This document shows, piece by piece, positions 10,536 to 21,100 of a DNA stretch of 64,000 bases; positions within the stretch are counted from its first letter, which is position 1, and every line of letters begins with the position of its first letter. This DNA is from Oscheius sp. JU75 (taxonomy: Eukaryota; Nematoda; Chromadorea; Rhabditida; Rhabditidae). Where the stretch lies: assembly GCA_037178855.1 (NCBI GenBank), contig JASJZC010000005.1:2046001-2110000 (forward strand), in the 5' to 3' direction. The notes under the pieces were generated by a model. That model had not been told where the DNA came from. It worked only from the letters and a program-made list of their open reading frames with translations, and searched no databases. A program made the position numbers and the translations under genes.

Positions 10536-10717
10536 TTAGTACAGAGTCTCAGGACGTTCCTGGAGCCACTTTTTCAAAGCCGGGATCACGAAGACCTTGT
10601 TCTTGTGAGCTTCAAGCTAAATTCATTTTTTTTAATTCCAGGAAATCGATAACTACCTCCGGATAGTTGTTGATAACCTCGGGTGCGAGGGTGGAAAAGG
10701 TGAAGATCAGCTCAAAT
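10536..10717 (-). pseudogene. 3' fragment of a sigma-class GST, cut off by a mariner insertion
   Basis: On the minus strand, exon 10717-10657 (after GGGGCCAG) encodes FELIFTFSTLAPEVINNYPE. A 40-nt intron (10656-10617) follows, then exon 10616-10536 encoding LEAHKNKVFVIPALKKWLQE, RPETLY and a stop. This reads as helices of the GST C-terminal domain. Upstream there are only about 90 more bases before the mariner at 10808, and no clear GST exons beyond it, so the gene is a remnant. Its last exon is duplicated at 4902-4982. Confidence 0.65.
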
Positions 10718-10807
10718 CTGGCCCCAAAGCCTAAAAGTGTAAAATGCAGCCGCAAAATATCGGATACCAGTGCTGCTCTTCTTCTCGACCGTGTAGTCGA
10801 CCATGTA

Positions 10808-12043
10808 TTGGGTTGGCAACAAAGTCTTATCGTTTTTTGTAAACATGTCGTTTGTCTTGTGTACGACAACATCCGAGCTATTGTTGTAGCACCTCGTGTA
10901 GCTCACTCAGTCCTCTACCACCACCATGCAAGACACCACTTCTCTTCTTCTTATTCTCTATTCTCTGTTCGTTTTGATCTGGACCATTGATGACCTACCA
11001 CCCTACCATCTGCGACATGAAGTTCTCAAAGGTACGACTGGAGCCCAAACGGCGGCTGATATCAACGATGTTTATGGCCAAGGGACGACGTCTACGAGGG
11101 CATGCCAGTTGTGGCTCTATCGCTTTCGGTCTGGGGACAAAAGTGTCGAAGATGAGCCAAGGTCAACTTTTGATGAATCGAAGCTGCTGCAGCTCGTGAA
11201 CGAGAACAATCGGCAGACTACTCGTGAATTAGCAGAAGCACTGTCTGTCAGTCATTTCGCAGTGGAACATCGTTAGAAGCCATTGGGATTTATGAAGAAA
11301 CTGGGCACTTGGTTGCCGTATGACCTCAGTGATACCCAGAAGTGGCAGCGTATGTCCGTCGCCCATTCTCTCCTGTCCAGGTATGAAAGGAAATCCTTTT
11401 TACCACGCCTGGTGACGGGGAATGAGAAGTGGATAATGTATGTAAACTTCCGAAAGAAGTGGAAATTGGTGGGTCCAGGGTAGACACTAAATCCTGATAT
11501 GAACCCAGACACTCATCAAAAAAAGATTATGCGCTGTGTTTTCAGGGATATCGAAGGAGTGTTGCACTGGGAACTGCTAGATGCTGAAACTACCCTTACG
11601 GCCGCCATAAACAGCCAGCAACTTGAAAAGTTTGCCGTTGCACATCGTCAGAAACGGCCGCTGAAGTCGTGCCTGCAGATGGACAACGCGCGCACCCATG
11701 TTGCAAAAGTCACTTGCTCCAAGATCCACGACCTAGGTTGGGAGATTGTACCTCATTCTCCTTAAAGCCCTGGGCCTTGCCCCTTCCGACTTTTATCTGT
11801 TCCGGACTCTCAACAACGAGATTGAAGGACAACACTTCGATTCCGACGACGCACTCAAAACTTGGTTGACAAACTTCTTCGCGTCAAAACCCGAGGTGCT
11901 CTACGAACGTGGTATCAGTAAGCTACCCGTAAAATGGGCGGACGTGGTACATCATAATGGTGATTACAACGAATGAAAAAGTTGTTTGGAAGACAATAAA
12001 TTTATGCATTTGAAAAAGCGAAAAGACTTAGTTGCCAACCCAA
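10808..12043 (+). mobile_element. mariner transposon, copy 1 (defective)
   Basis: Ends are inverted: TTGGGTTGGCAACAAAGTCT at 10808 and AGACTTAGTTGCCAACCCAA ending 12043, flanked by TA on both sides (10806-10807, 12044-12045). Length 1236 bp, normal for mariner. The transposase frame is broken (separate entry). Confidence 0.9.
10926..11976 (+). pseudogene. mariner transposase remnant, copy 1
   Basis: The frame begins [10 protein letters not shown] at 10926 and shows the mariner N-terminal region ([31 protein letters not shown]) and the catalytic core with QMDNARTHV and LAPSDFYLF, the D,D34D type. Breaks: TAG at 11274-11276, TAG at 11481-11483, and a frame change near 11762 where copy 3 reads SPYSPGLAPSD without interruption. 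The first catalytic Asp block reads TGNEKW instead of TGDEKW. The element cannot encode its own enzyme. Confidence 0.85.
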
Positions 12044-12360
12044 TAGTTTTGTGTATATCCACTATTGTAGAGAGGCTACATCAGCAGGAGCTGAAAAAGT
12101 AACCTTTGAAGGTCAGGGTGTTCACCTTGTCGATAGCTTCGAACCTAGCCCTTCTCGTGAAAGTGCAATAGGATTCAAACATCCCCAGCTAATTAATCAG
12201 AAAATGCTGACAATTTCCCTCTTTCTCATCATAATAGACTCCCCTCGTCCGCGAACACAAAGAGCTCCATGGCGACGGGGGGACCCGCCTCTCGCTGAGC
12301 CGAGAAAGGAGGCTCCAGTCATCATTCACACGCTCTTCTGGTTCAGTTCCCTTCTTGAGG

Positions 12361-15300
12361 ATGACCAAGCACACGTACAAGCTGATCTATGGTGGAAAGA
12401 GAGGACGAGCCGAACCGATCCGAGCCATCTTCCACTACCATGGACAGCATTTTGAGGATGTCACTGTGGAGAAGGAGGATTGGCCCAAGATCAAACCTAG
12501 TGGGTCTTCGATGTTTTTACCAGAAAATTATACAATTCCAATGACCACTGAGGACCAATCAATAGGCTGAGAAGAATCTGCTATATATGAGCATAGTGAA
12601 GCATAACTTTTTAGATGTTCAATCTAGTAAAGTCTTGCAGCCTTTTCTGTAAGATTATGTTTCGGCCATTACAAGTTTGAGGGATAGCTCTTTTGTTGGA
12701 ATTTCAATTTCTGCAACACGTCACCACCCATCAAAAGCTGCGGAGAATCACTGTACATACGAATAGCGTGAAACATGATGGTTTCCGCTTAAATGCACAT
12801 CTTATGGCAGTGGATAATCACTTGGTGTGATTCAAGCGTGATACCTTATTTGGTATTACTTGGAGAAGTATATACATTTTATTGTCGGTAGCAAGTATAT
12901 AGCCAAAATATTAGAAGGTGTTCTTATTTATGCATTGAGTGAAACATGATTTGTTTTAGAGAGTGGAGGAACAGGTTCAAAAAACACAGTATAAAGAGAT
13001 AGTGCTTTTCTTTTAGGAATGAATACACACGCATTAATAAAAGCTCTGAAAGTTTTGACTATATACAAGCTGAGTGAAACACAAGTTTGGCTGATGCCCC
13101 GTTGGGGCTCTTGACAGGTAAATGTTTCTTCAGCCGGCCTACCGTGACAGGGACAACGTTCTCCAAGAAACGCATCCCCCAAACTGACTTGATTTGACGA
13201 CTTGCAAAGAGTAATTGCTATCACAAAGTAACTGACAAATTGGCAATTAGAGCTTCAGACACATCTATACATACATACAGAGACTTTTGGGCATTTAGAA
13301 ATAGATACATGTTTTTAGTTGTTCGTTCGAGTAACGGTCCAGAGTTTCAGATTCTCCAACTGGACAAATGCCATTTCTGGAAGTGGATGGAGGAAAACTT
13401 GAATTGGGACAAACAGTTTCGATCTGTCGCTACTTGGCCAAGGCCCTGGATCCGGAATCTTGTGGGTTTTTCAGCTAGATAGAGGGAAAGAGGAAACAGA
13501 GCGACGAAACGGCAGAAAGACAGAGACTATGACAAACTTCCAGACTTCGCCGGCAGTACCAAACCAGAAGCGGCACAATGCGACATGTACGCTGACACCT
13601 TTGCCGACCTCTTCAACCACGGAATCTATGTAAAATACTCACCAGACGGGGCTAAAGATTTCATGCTGGAAATCTTCAAGAACTTCTGCACAAATGTGCT
13701 GCCAATTCTGGAGAAGAGACTGAAGAAGACAGGGAAGTATCTATGTGGGAATAAGGTAGGTTCAAAAAAAACGGAAGAAGTAAAATACTTGTTTTGTGGT
13801 ATATATGTTGCAGTTGGAATTGAACATCCGTTGGTATTGAACGCAACTAGTTGAAATTGAACGTTCAATACAAACTAGTTGGTATTGAACGTTCAATTCC
13901 AACTAGTTAAGTTCAATACCAACTAGTTGAAATTGAACAGTTTCAGTTGGAATTGAACATTTTCAGTTAGAATTGAACAGTTTGAATAATTTATGCCGTT
14001 TTATCCAATTTTCACCCATTTTCGTCTTTTTTTTTCTTCTTTCACTGCATTTTTTGTTGTCAGGGCGTAAAATAACCCCTTAAACATAAAATCGTTAGGA
14101 AATTCACGGAAATAAGGCGATTGGTTCCGTTTTTCACCTTTTTATACTCTCACAGGCCTTTGATGAAGTCAAGGCGTAACCTAAGACATTATAACTTCAA
14201 ATAACACTGTCAGATTGAAATTGTAGTAGTAAGTACTGTTTATTTAGTAAAACAGCAACAAGAAACAAATTGATTTAAGAAATAACGAAACTACTTGTTT
14301 TTGCAAGTAGAGTTTGTCCTATGACACCGCGTGTTACATTGAAAGTTACGGCTCTTACAGGAACAACGATTTGAATCACATTTACCGTTGCAGTTGCAAT
14401 GATGATGTCCTTGACCGCCGGTGATAGAGTCATCTGCTACAGCTGCACGGAAAGACTGTAGATTGACATCGGGGACATCTGACGGCGCGATGAACGTTTC
14501 TTGAAGAGGAACCAATTGATTTCTGGCGTACCACTGGGCCAAATATCCTTTCAAAGTTCCTAGACTGAAACAATACATAAATATAGGATAACAACAAGAT
14601 TTACCGATAGAATCCGTCTTTCTCTTCGAGCACAACTGCCAGTAGATTACGTGCTCCAATTTTAGGACGATCGACGTCGGGAATAGCTATGAGTACGCTT
14701 GTTCCAACGTCTACTATACCGAATCTTAAAAAAATAGTTGCGTGAAGAAAATTAGACTGACCGGTTATTCGATGCCTGGAGCATTCTGTCTGCTTGACGC
14801 TGGAGAGATTGACTTGTTTCCTCCCTTTCTTTTTCAATTGCTGAGTGATGAGCATTCCAAAATTCTATGAGTTCTTCTTCCTCGACGTATTCATCTTCGT
14901 TATCAGTCAGCTCTTCAGCGTTTTCTTCAATTTCGGTCAACACTTCATCTGTTGGCACTTCATGGTCGCCAGCAGAGTTTAGCTCGTCAATTTCGGCCTC
15001 ATAGTCAAATCCTGTAAGTACAAAGTTGAGAAAGGGACAAAAACTAACCAAACATTGCTTTGAAAGGCGTTCTGGAGATTCCTCGATGAAATCTTGTGTT
15101 CTTCACGAACTGTACAGTGTCCAAAAGCTCAGCCCAGTTCGGAGTCCCTCGTCGCAGCATCTCAGCAAACAAGATTTCTTCCACGTCTCGGTTGCATCTT
15201 TCGACCGAGCCTTGTGACTGACTGTGGCGCGGTTTTCCGTGAATCAATTTGCATCCTGGCCACTGTGCCACCAGGTTCTCCAACGTTGCATTTGCGAATT

Positions 15301-17470
15301 CGCGACCATTGTCGGTCTGCAAAATTCCGGGTGGCCCTGTGTTTTATGGTTGCAAGAATGATGAAAGGACAAACTTACCAAATAAAGCAAAAATTGAGCT
15401 GATCTGTGCCGCTACTTCAGAAGCGGTTTTTGTTCTCAGGGCACGCAGTATGACGTATTTTGTTAAATGATCTTGATAAACTGCTATGAACTTCCATTCA
15501 CCATCTCTGGTTTTGACTGCATGTCGATCAGATCTAGCTGTATATTGAAAAAATAATAAGCAAACAAAAAAGCTAACCTGACAGCGCTGATTCCTTCTTG
15601 TGCTGATCAAAGGCTTGACGACGACTCCCTTCTTCGGTCTTCCTTTCTTCAGAGGGCAGATCGAACAGCAGGAAACGAATAGTGTTACAAGTTCTCTAAA
15701 TTGAATTATGTATTGGTAAAAAAAAAACTACTGACTGTGTGATTCCATAATATCGCTTTACTTTCTTCCACATTGTATCGCGTCCACAACATCCACCCGT
15801 CGAATGAGCCACGTAGAGTATTTCGAAGGCACGTTCTGGCGTCAAAACAATCTGTCCACTGCGCAAAAGCTCGGTTTTTCCGTTGATTACGCTTGATTGG
15901 AACCTAAATAATGCTGCAATACCCAAAACAAAAAACCTTGTGGCATAGTTCCTGCGTACTTGGTCATCGACGAATTTCTCTCCATCTTGTCGCTTCTGAA
16001 CGGCTTCTTTGATCGTCTTGTAGTTTTCTTCGGACTTAATTTTCGTGTCCTTTTTCCTGCTGACGTATTCTTCTAGTCTCTGGCTGAATCGGCGTTTGTG
16101 CTCGTCTTTTCCGTGGATTTCTGGTGCGTTTTGTGAGCTCATCGCTGGAATAATGACAAATTGGATGAAAGCTGAAGAAAGCAAGAGACATCAATGAAAA
16201 CAAGACAGAAAAATAAAAAAAACTGAAGACCAAATATAAAAAAAGAAAGACGAAAATGGGTGAAAATTGAATAAAACGACGTAAATTATTCAAACTGTTC
16301 AATTCTAACTGAAAATGTTCAATTCCAACTGAAACTGTTCAATACAAACTAGTTGGGTTCAATACCAACTAGTTTGTATTGAACGTTCAATTTCAACTAG
16401 TTGCGTTCAATACCAACGGATGTTCAATTCCAACTGCAACATATATATATTTGTGAAAGATAACGTTTGAAAAAATATGCGTGGCGAAGCAATTTTTACA
16501 CCCAAGGTGTGAATTTGGATCGAAAATTTTATGCTTCAAGCCCTACACGTAGTGGATGTAGAACAAACGTCGTTAGATTCGCAGTAACCTGTTGAAAACA
16601 AATATCTCTCTTGCCTAGGGATAATAAATGTTCCAAAAACAAAGCAACCGTTTTTTGAATGACTTGTGTTTCAAGGATAAAATAAAACGATTACCGCTGC
16701 GCGGTAGCCTGATTTTTTTGCTATCGCGACACATATGACTCTTCTGCGGAACAACAGAATATGGGAATTTTGTGTTCGTCTTGTAGAAACATGTTGTTTT
16801 GCCGGATTAATAGAGCGCCATGAGTTATTCCTCTGATCCTTCACAAAAAAAAACATCAGCATGGCCCGTAAGACGGTAAAGGCTCAAAGAAAGTTCTAAC
16901 AGCAGTTTTGGAAGTGTGTTAGAGAACTTTACATATCTAAACTACAAAGCAAGTATTGTTTTGTAGTCCTGTTACATCTTCAAAATGTTCGTAGACTTCT
17001 TGGAACGGGGTTGGAAATGAGGTTTGTTTTTCGAAAACTTCTGCTATGTGATGCCACATTGTGTCTGATATCAAAGGGTCTCTGAAACTTACAAAAGTTT
17101 CATGTTCTACGATAATAGCCTTTTCTCAAATATCTGCCGCTGCACTAGGATTTTCATAGACTTGTTGTTTCAAAACTTTTATAAATACAGAGCATAGATC
17201 CGTTGGTACGTAATGATCACTCTCAGTCCCTCAAAACGGTAGCAAACCAGAAAAGTCCCGAGTCTAACCCATCATTTCCAGATCCTATGGTGCGACGTCT
17301 ATGCTTGTACCGTGTTGTCATTACTCGAAGAAAACGTCGGTGACCATTTCATCCCATGGCTCGAGGAACATAACCACCTTGTCGAGTTCTATCACAGAAT
17401 GCGACAGGCCCCTAAGATCCGGCACTACATCGACGAACATTGGCCTGAGACGAAGGTCAAATTTGATTGA
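12361..17470 (+). CDS. Glutathione S-transferase, sigma class (nematode type)
   Basis: Four exons, 12361-12499, 13351-13461, 13544-13755 and 17282-17470, join in frame to 216 aa, the normal length. The N-terminal thioredoxin-like domain has YKLIYGGKRGRAEPIR (Tyr10 in the place of the catalytic Tyr of sigma GSTs), then GQMPFLEVDGGKLELGQTVSICRYLAK, the glutathione-binding region. The helical domain runs from YFAGSTKPEAAQCD to GKYLCGNK and, after the long intron, ILWCDVYACTVLSLL to the C-terminus. It should conjugate glutathione to electrophiles in the cytosol; some sigma enzymes make prostaglandins. ATG 12361 starts the conserved domain. The third intron is 3526 bp because it holds the element 13807-16440. 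AATAAA is at 17764. Convergent with the XAP5 gene. Confidence 0.9.
12500..13350. other. GST intron 1, contains repeat family A copy 3 (13075-13300)
   Basis: The 3' third matches family A at 6588-6793 (GATGCCCCGTTGGGGCTC, CAACGTTCTCC, CCCCCAAACTGACTTGATTTG, CTTGCAAAGAGTAATTGCTATCACAA, ACAAATTGGCAATTAGAGCTTC). The first 570 bp hold nothing I can define. Confidence 0.55.
13807..16440. mobile_element. Integrase-type (Ginger-like) DNA transposon with long inverted repeats, inside the GST intron
   Basis: The ends are long inverted repeats: the left arm 13807 to about 13993 and the right arm about 16277-16440 match base for base over most of their length (GTTGCAGTTGGAATTGAAC at the tip). The right arm lacks about 20 bases present in the left. 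Arms are built from internal sub-repeats of TTGAAC and ACTAGTT. ATATAT flanks both tips (13801-13806, 16441-16446), a possible 6-bp target duplication, though the site is low in complexity. The element encodes one multi-exon integrase on the minus strand. Confidence 0.85.
14291..16142 (-). pseudogene. DDE integrase/transposase of the Ginger-like element, with one frameshift
   Basis: ATG at 16142 begins MSSQNAPEIHGK. Joined exons give a H2C2-type zinc segment (YVAHSTGGCCGRDT, then SCCSICPLKKG), the integrase core with DLIDMQS, LQTDNGREF and GSVERCNRDVEE (the D, D, E catalytic residues), an acidic linker, an SH3-like part (VGTSVLIAIPDVD) and a Cys-rich tail (HHHCNCNGKCDSNRCSCK). This layout matches Ginger/GIN and KRBA2-like integrases of DNA transposons. 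Introns are about 35-45 nt. Between QSK (about 15512) and DGEWKFIA (about 15500) the frame shifts, as if by a 2-bp insertion in CAGAGATGG, so the copy is probably inactive. Otherwise it is open to TAG at 14291. Confidence 0.8.
16447..17281. other. Remainder of GST intron 3, no supported gene
   Basis: AT-rich, with an open minus frame at 16671-16862 that has no exon context. Ends in the acceptor ATTTCCAG used by GST exon 4. Confidence 0.45.
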
Positions 17471-17541
17471 GGTGCAATAGTTTCATAGGCTTTTTTTGGG
17501 TCTAAAACTTACTTTTTCAAGGTTTCGATGTTCTGCAAAGT

Positions 17542-17582
17542 TGTAGAGCTGCTAAAAAGCTACAACTTTGTAGAGCACCAAA
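17542..17582. repeat. Hairpin with CAAAGTTGTAG arms
   Basis: GCAAAGTTGTAGAGC (about 17552) pairs with GCTACAACTTTG (17569-17580). The same stem (TGCAAAGTTGTAG...CTACAACTTTGCA) recurs at 40123-40161. It lies between the two convergent genes in otherwise featureless sequence (17471-18130). Confidence 0.5.
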
Positions 17583-18130
17583 TGTTGATTTTTGGACCCG
17601 TAAAGTGGGTGAAAAGTGAGTAACTCGTGATGTTAAGTGATTTTTTATCTAGTATATTTCATGCTTTCCTTATGTACAAACTGTGTTACCGTGTTTGGTT
17701 GATATACTCCGTTTACAAGGATATACAATCGTTTCGGCAGTAGCTATAGAAGTGTGGTCCCGGAATAAATCTGTCTGCTGTATCCTCCATTTGTCACACT
17801 AAAAGAGATTTCAAAACTAGATGCAAATAGAAGAACTATGCTTCACGAAAACAATAAAAGCTAATGGTTTCGAATTATGTTCTTCCTTTTTGTTTGAGTC
17901 AACGCAAAAAAAAAAGAGTAGAACACTTTTGTTTCAAGCAATCTATATAGCATACTGATTCTACTGCAGCAAGAATGTCAGCTGCGTTTCCTATTCTTTG
18001 CCTTACCATGAAAAAAAATCATTTTTCTGAAACCAAACTATGCAAAAAATGACTACAAGTACACTTTGAAAATACATATTTATACTAGCACATAAATACT
18101 GAAAATAAGGATAAGAGAAAAATGAATATA

Positions 18131-21100
18131 TCACAGAATGGAGAGATCCTCGTCAATCTTGCTGTAGGTCTTATTGGGAACAAAGGGTTCCCATCTTGAG
18201 GCCGGGTAGATGTGCTTGTTGCGTTCGTACCAGCCGCGTAGACAGACCTGGAAGAGGGGTTCTAAGAGTGTTCTGCCCGCACTTACATGACAACAGAAGT
18301 TGTCATGCAAGTTCGGGCCAAACACCCTCTCTTCCAGAAAAGGTCTCCTGATTTCTGTCTGTGTCTCACTGTTTCTTCCCGGCTTTATAGTATCCTGTAC
18401 TCTGCTGCAAACATGTCCTCTTCAGTTCATCTTGGACTGTTCCTGTCTGTCAGTATCTATATGCTAATGCGGTACCCCTCCTCCTCCCGGATTCCTATAC
18501 CTTTCTTTGATCGAATTGTCTCGTCTCCAGGAGTGTAGATCTCTTTTCTGTCGTCGCGTCACATCGTCTCTGACTTCTTGTCCGTCTCCTCATAAGCTAT
18601 GCCTGTCTGGAGTTCTGCCCTCTCGTTTCTGTCATCCATTCCTCCTGCTGTCTTGGCAGTCACTTCTGCCCATCATGCTTCTCTTCTCTTCAGTCTGCGT
18701 ATGTGCTCCTGGTACTTTCTGTTTCAGTTTTGTTTTATTATCTCTCGATCGTTCTGTCTGCTGTTTCATGATCTATGTAGTGCTTTTTGCGCCTCTGATT
18801 TTTTTCGTTCTGCTTTCTCTTCTCTGTCACTCTCTTTCTCTTCCGGTCTTAGTTGTTTTTTTGTATGTCTCTTTTCTCTGGAATCTAGGCTCATCCTTCC
18901 ATTTTTGACAAGATCTATTGGGGTGACAACTAAGTCTTTTCGCTTTTTCCAATGCAAAAATTTAATTGACTTCCAAGCAACTATTTCATTCGTTGTAATC
19001 ACCATTATGATGTACCACGTCTGCCCATTTCACGGGTAGCTTACGGATGCCACGCTCGTAGAACACCTTGGGTTTCGATGCGAAGAAGTTTGCACCGTGG
19101 GGGCGCGCGTTGTCCATTTGCAGGATGGCGGACATACGCTGCCACTTCTGTGCTTTACTGAGGTCATACGGCAACCATGCGCCCGGTTTCTTCGTAAATC
19201 TCAATTGCTTCTAACGTTGTTCTACTGCGACATGACTGATAGACAGTGCCTCTGCTAGTTCACGACGGGTAGTCTGCCGATTATTCTCGTTCACGTGCTG
19301 CAGCAGCTTTGATTCACCGAAACTTGTTGGTCGATCTGACCTTGGCTCATCTTCAACGTTTTTTCCCAGTCCGAAAACGATGGAACCACAACTGGCATAC
19401 CCTCGTAGACGTAGTCCCTTGGCCATAAACCTCCTTGATATTAGCCGCTGTTTGGGCTCCATTCGTACCTTGAGGAGCTCATTCTATATGACATGTGGCA
19501 GATGGTAGGGTGGTAAGTTGTCAATAGTCTGGATCAAAACGAAGAGAATAGAGAATAAGAAGAAGGGAAGTGGTGTCTTGCATGGTGGTGGTAGAGGACA
19601 GTGTAAGCAACACGAGGAGCTAATATCAATAGCTCGACCATTGTCATAAAGAAGGCAAAGGACATGTTTACAAAAAGCGATAAGACTTATTTGCCAACCC
19701 AATAAATATCTTGTCTCCGGAAGAGCAGCTCTTCTAATTGGACATCTTTCTGTCTTCATGGCCCTGTCATTTTTCCAATCTATCTATCCAAAATCCGGCT
19801 TTTTTGAAGCATCCTGTCCGCCAATCTTCCTGTTCTAGTTTCTTGGTTTTTACGCCAATTCTCTTCCTGTCTGCAAAGCTCTTTTATCCCTTCTTTGACA
19901 AAATCTTATTATCTTGTCTCCAGGAGAGCAGATCTGGGGTTTCTGTATAATTCCTTCCTCTCATCCACCTTCGCTTTGAGCGGATCTCTATGTCAGCCTC
20001 TTTAGCAGCTCCCGATCTTTCGCATAGTCTCTATGCCCAACTGTCGTAGCTGCCACATAGGCTTCCTCCTGGCAATTATGTACTGTGTTTGTTTTTCAAT
20101 GTCTGTGTCCTGTGTCTGTCTTTGTGGCCGTTGCCATTTTTTCTGCATAAATTCGACCTATTGAGGTCCTCTATCACCGACAATCTTCCTGTCCTCAGGT
20201 TGCTTTGTCTTTTTACATCTGTCAGCCTGTCTATTCTCCTTCCTGTCAATGCTTATCCTGTCTATGGGGCTTTTTCATCACTGCCTTGACAAGTTCATAT
20301 ATCTTGTTTCGAGGAGTGCAGATATAGAGGTCTGGGACCTTCTTTCCGGTTCAGCGGATATAACTGTCTCTCAGTCAGCCCGTTTTATCTCTGTCTCTGC
20401 ACAATTGGTGCATCATGTCTGTTGTAGCTGTCTTTGTATTCGTCTTCAAATCATCCTCTTGTCTCTTCTGTCACTCTCTTCCGCTTCCGGTCTTAATCGT
20501 TTACTGTATATCCCTTCGGTCTGTACCCTTGGCTCTTACTTCCCATTTTTGACAAAATCCGGGAGAGCATCTCTCTGATCTGTATGCTGTCTATCCAATG
20601 CTTTTAGCTCCTTCTTCGCTTCTCTGATGAGGTCTAAAAGCCTCCGGGAGAGCAGTTCAACTGTTCTGTCTACTTCCTCTCACTCAATATGTTTTTTTGC
20701 CTGCCAATGTGCTTGTCTCCCTTTTTCTGTAACACCCTCCCTCCCGTCTTTCTGTCTCAAAAAGACCACCCACCTTGACCGGATGCGACTGCGCCACGTC
20801 CACGCTTCTTCCTTGATGAATCCTAACATCTCCGGCCGCGTCAAATTCGTACAGGGGACCCGTCTTACCCATTTTCCTCGCCACAATAAAGTCTTGGAAT
20901 CTAAATTTCACAATTAAGAACAGTAAAAAGGATAAAGTTACGTGTAAAAGTGCGGAATTATGAGGTCCTCCTTGATGAACATCAGACTCTCGGCTGTCGC
21001 TGTTCGGAGGGCCGTGAATTCGGATTTGAAGGACTGTAAATGACCAAATTAGCATAAAAATCAGAAAAACTCACTTCTATGGCCTTGGAGAGGAACTGGG

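Noticed and set aside
10612-10872. 86-aa minus-strand frame as a complete gene
   Set aside because: It fuses an intron and part of the mariner end; only its 10717-10657 part is a GST exon.
13812-13980. Repeats of ACTAGTT/TTGAAC as a CRISPR-like array
   Set aside because: Units are irregular, occur inverted at the other end, and form transposon inverted repeats in a eukaryotic genome.
18507-19039. Open frames of 133-146 aa, hydrophobic and Ser/Phe-rich
   Set aside because: They lie in a CT-rich tandem repeat inside the XAP5 intron and partly in a mariner end; no motif or splice support.
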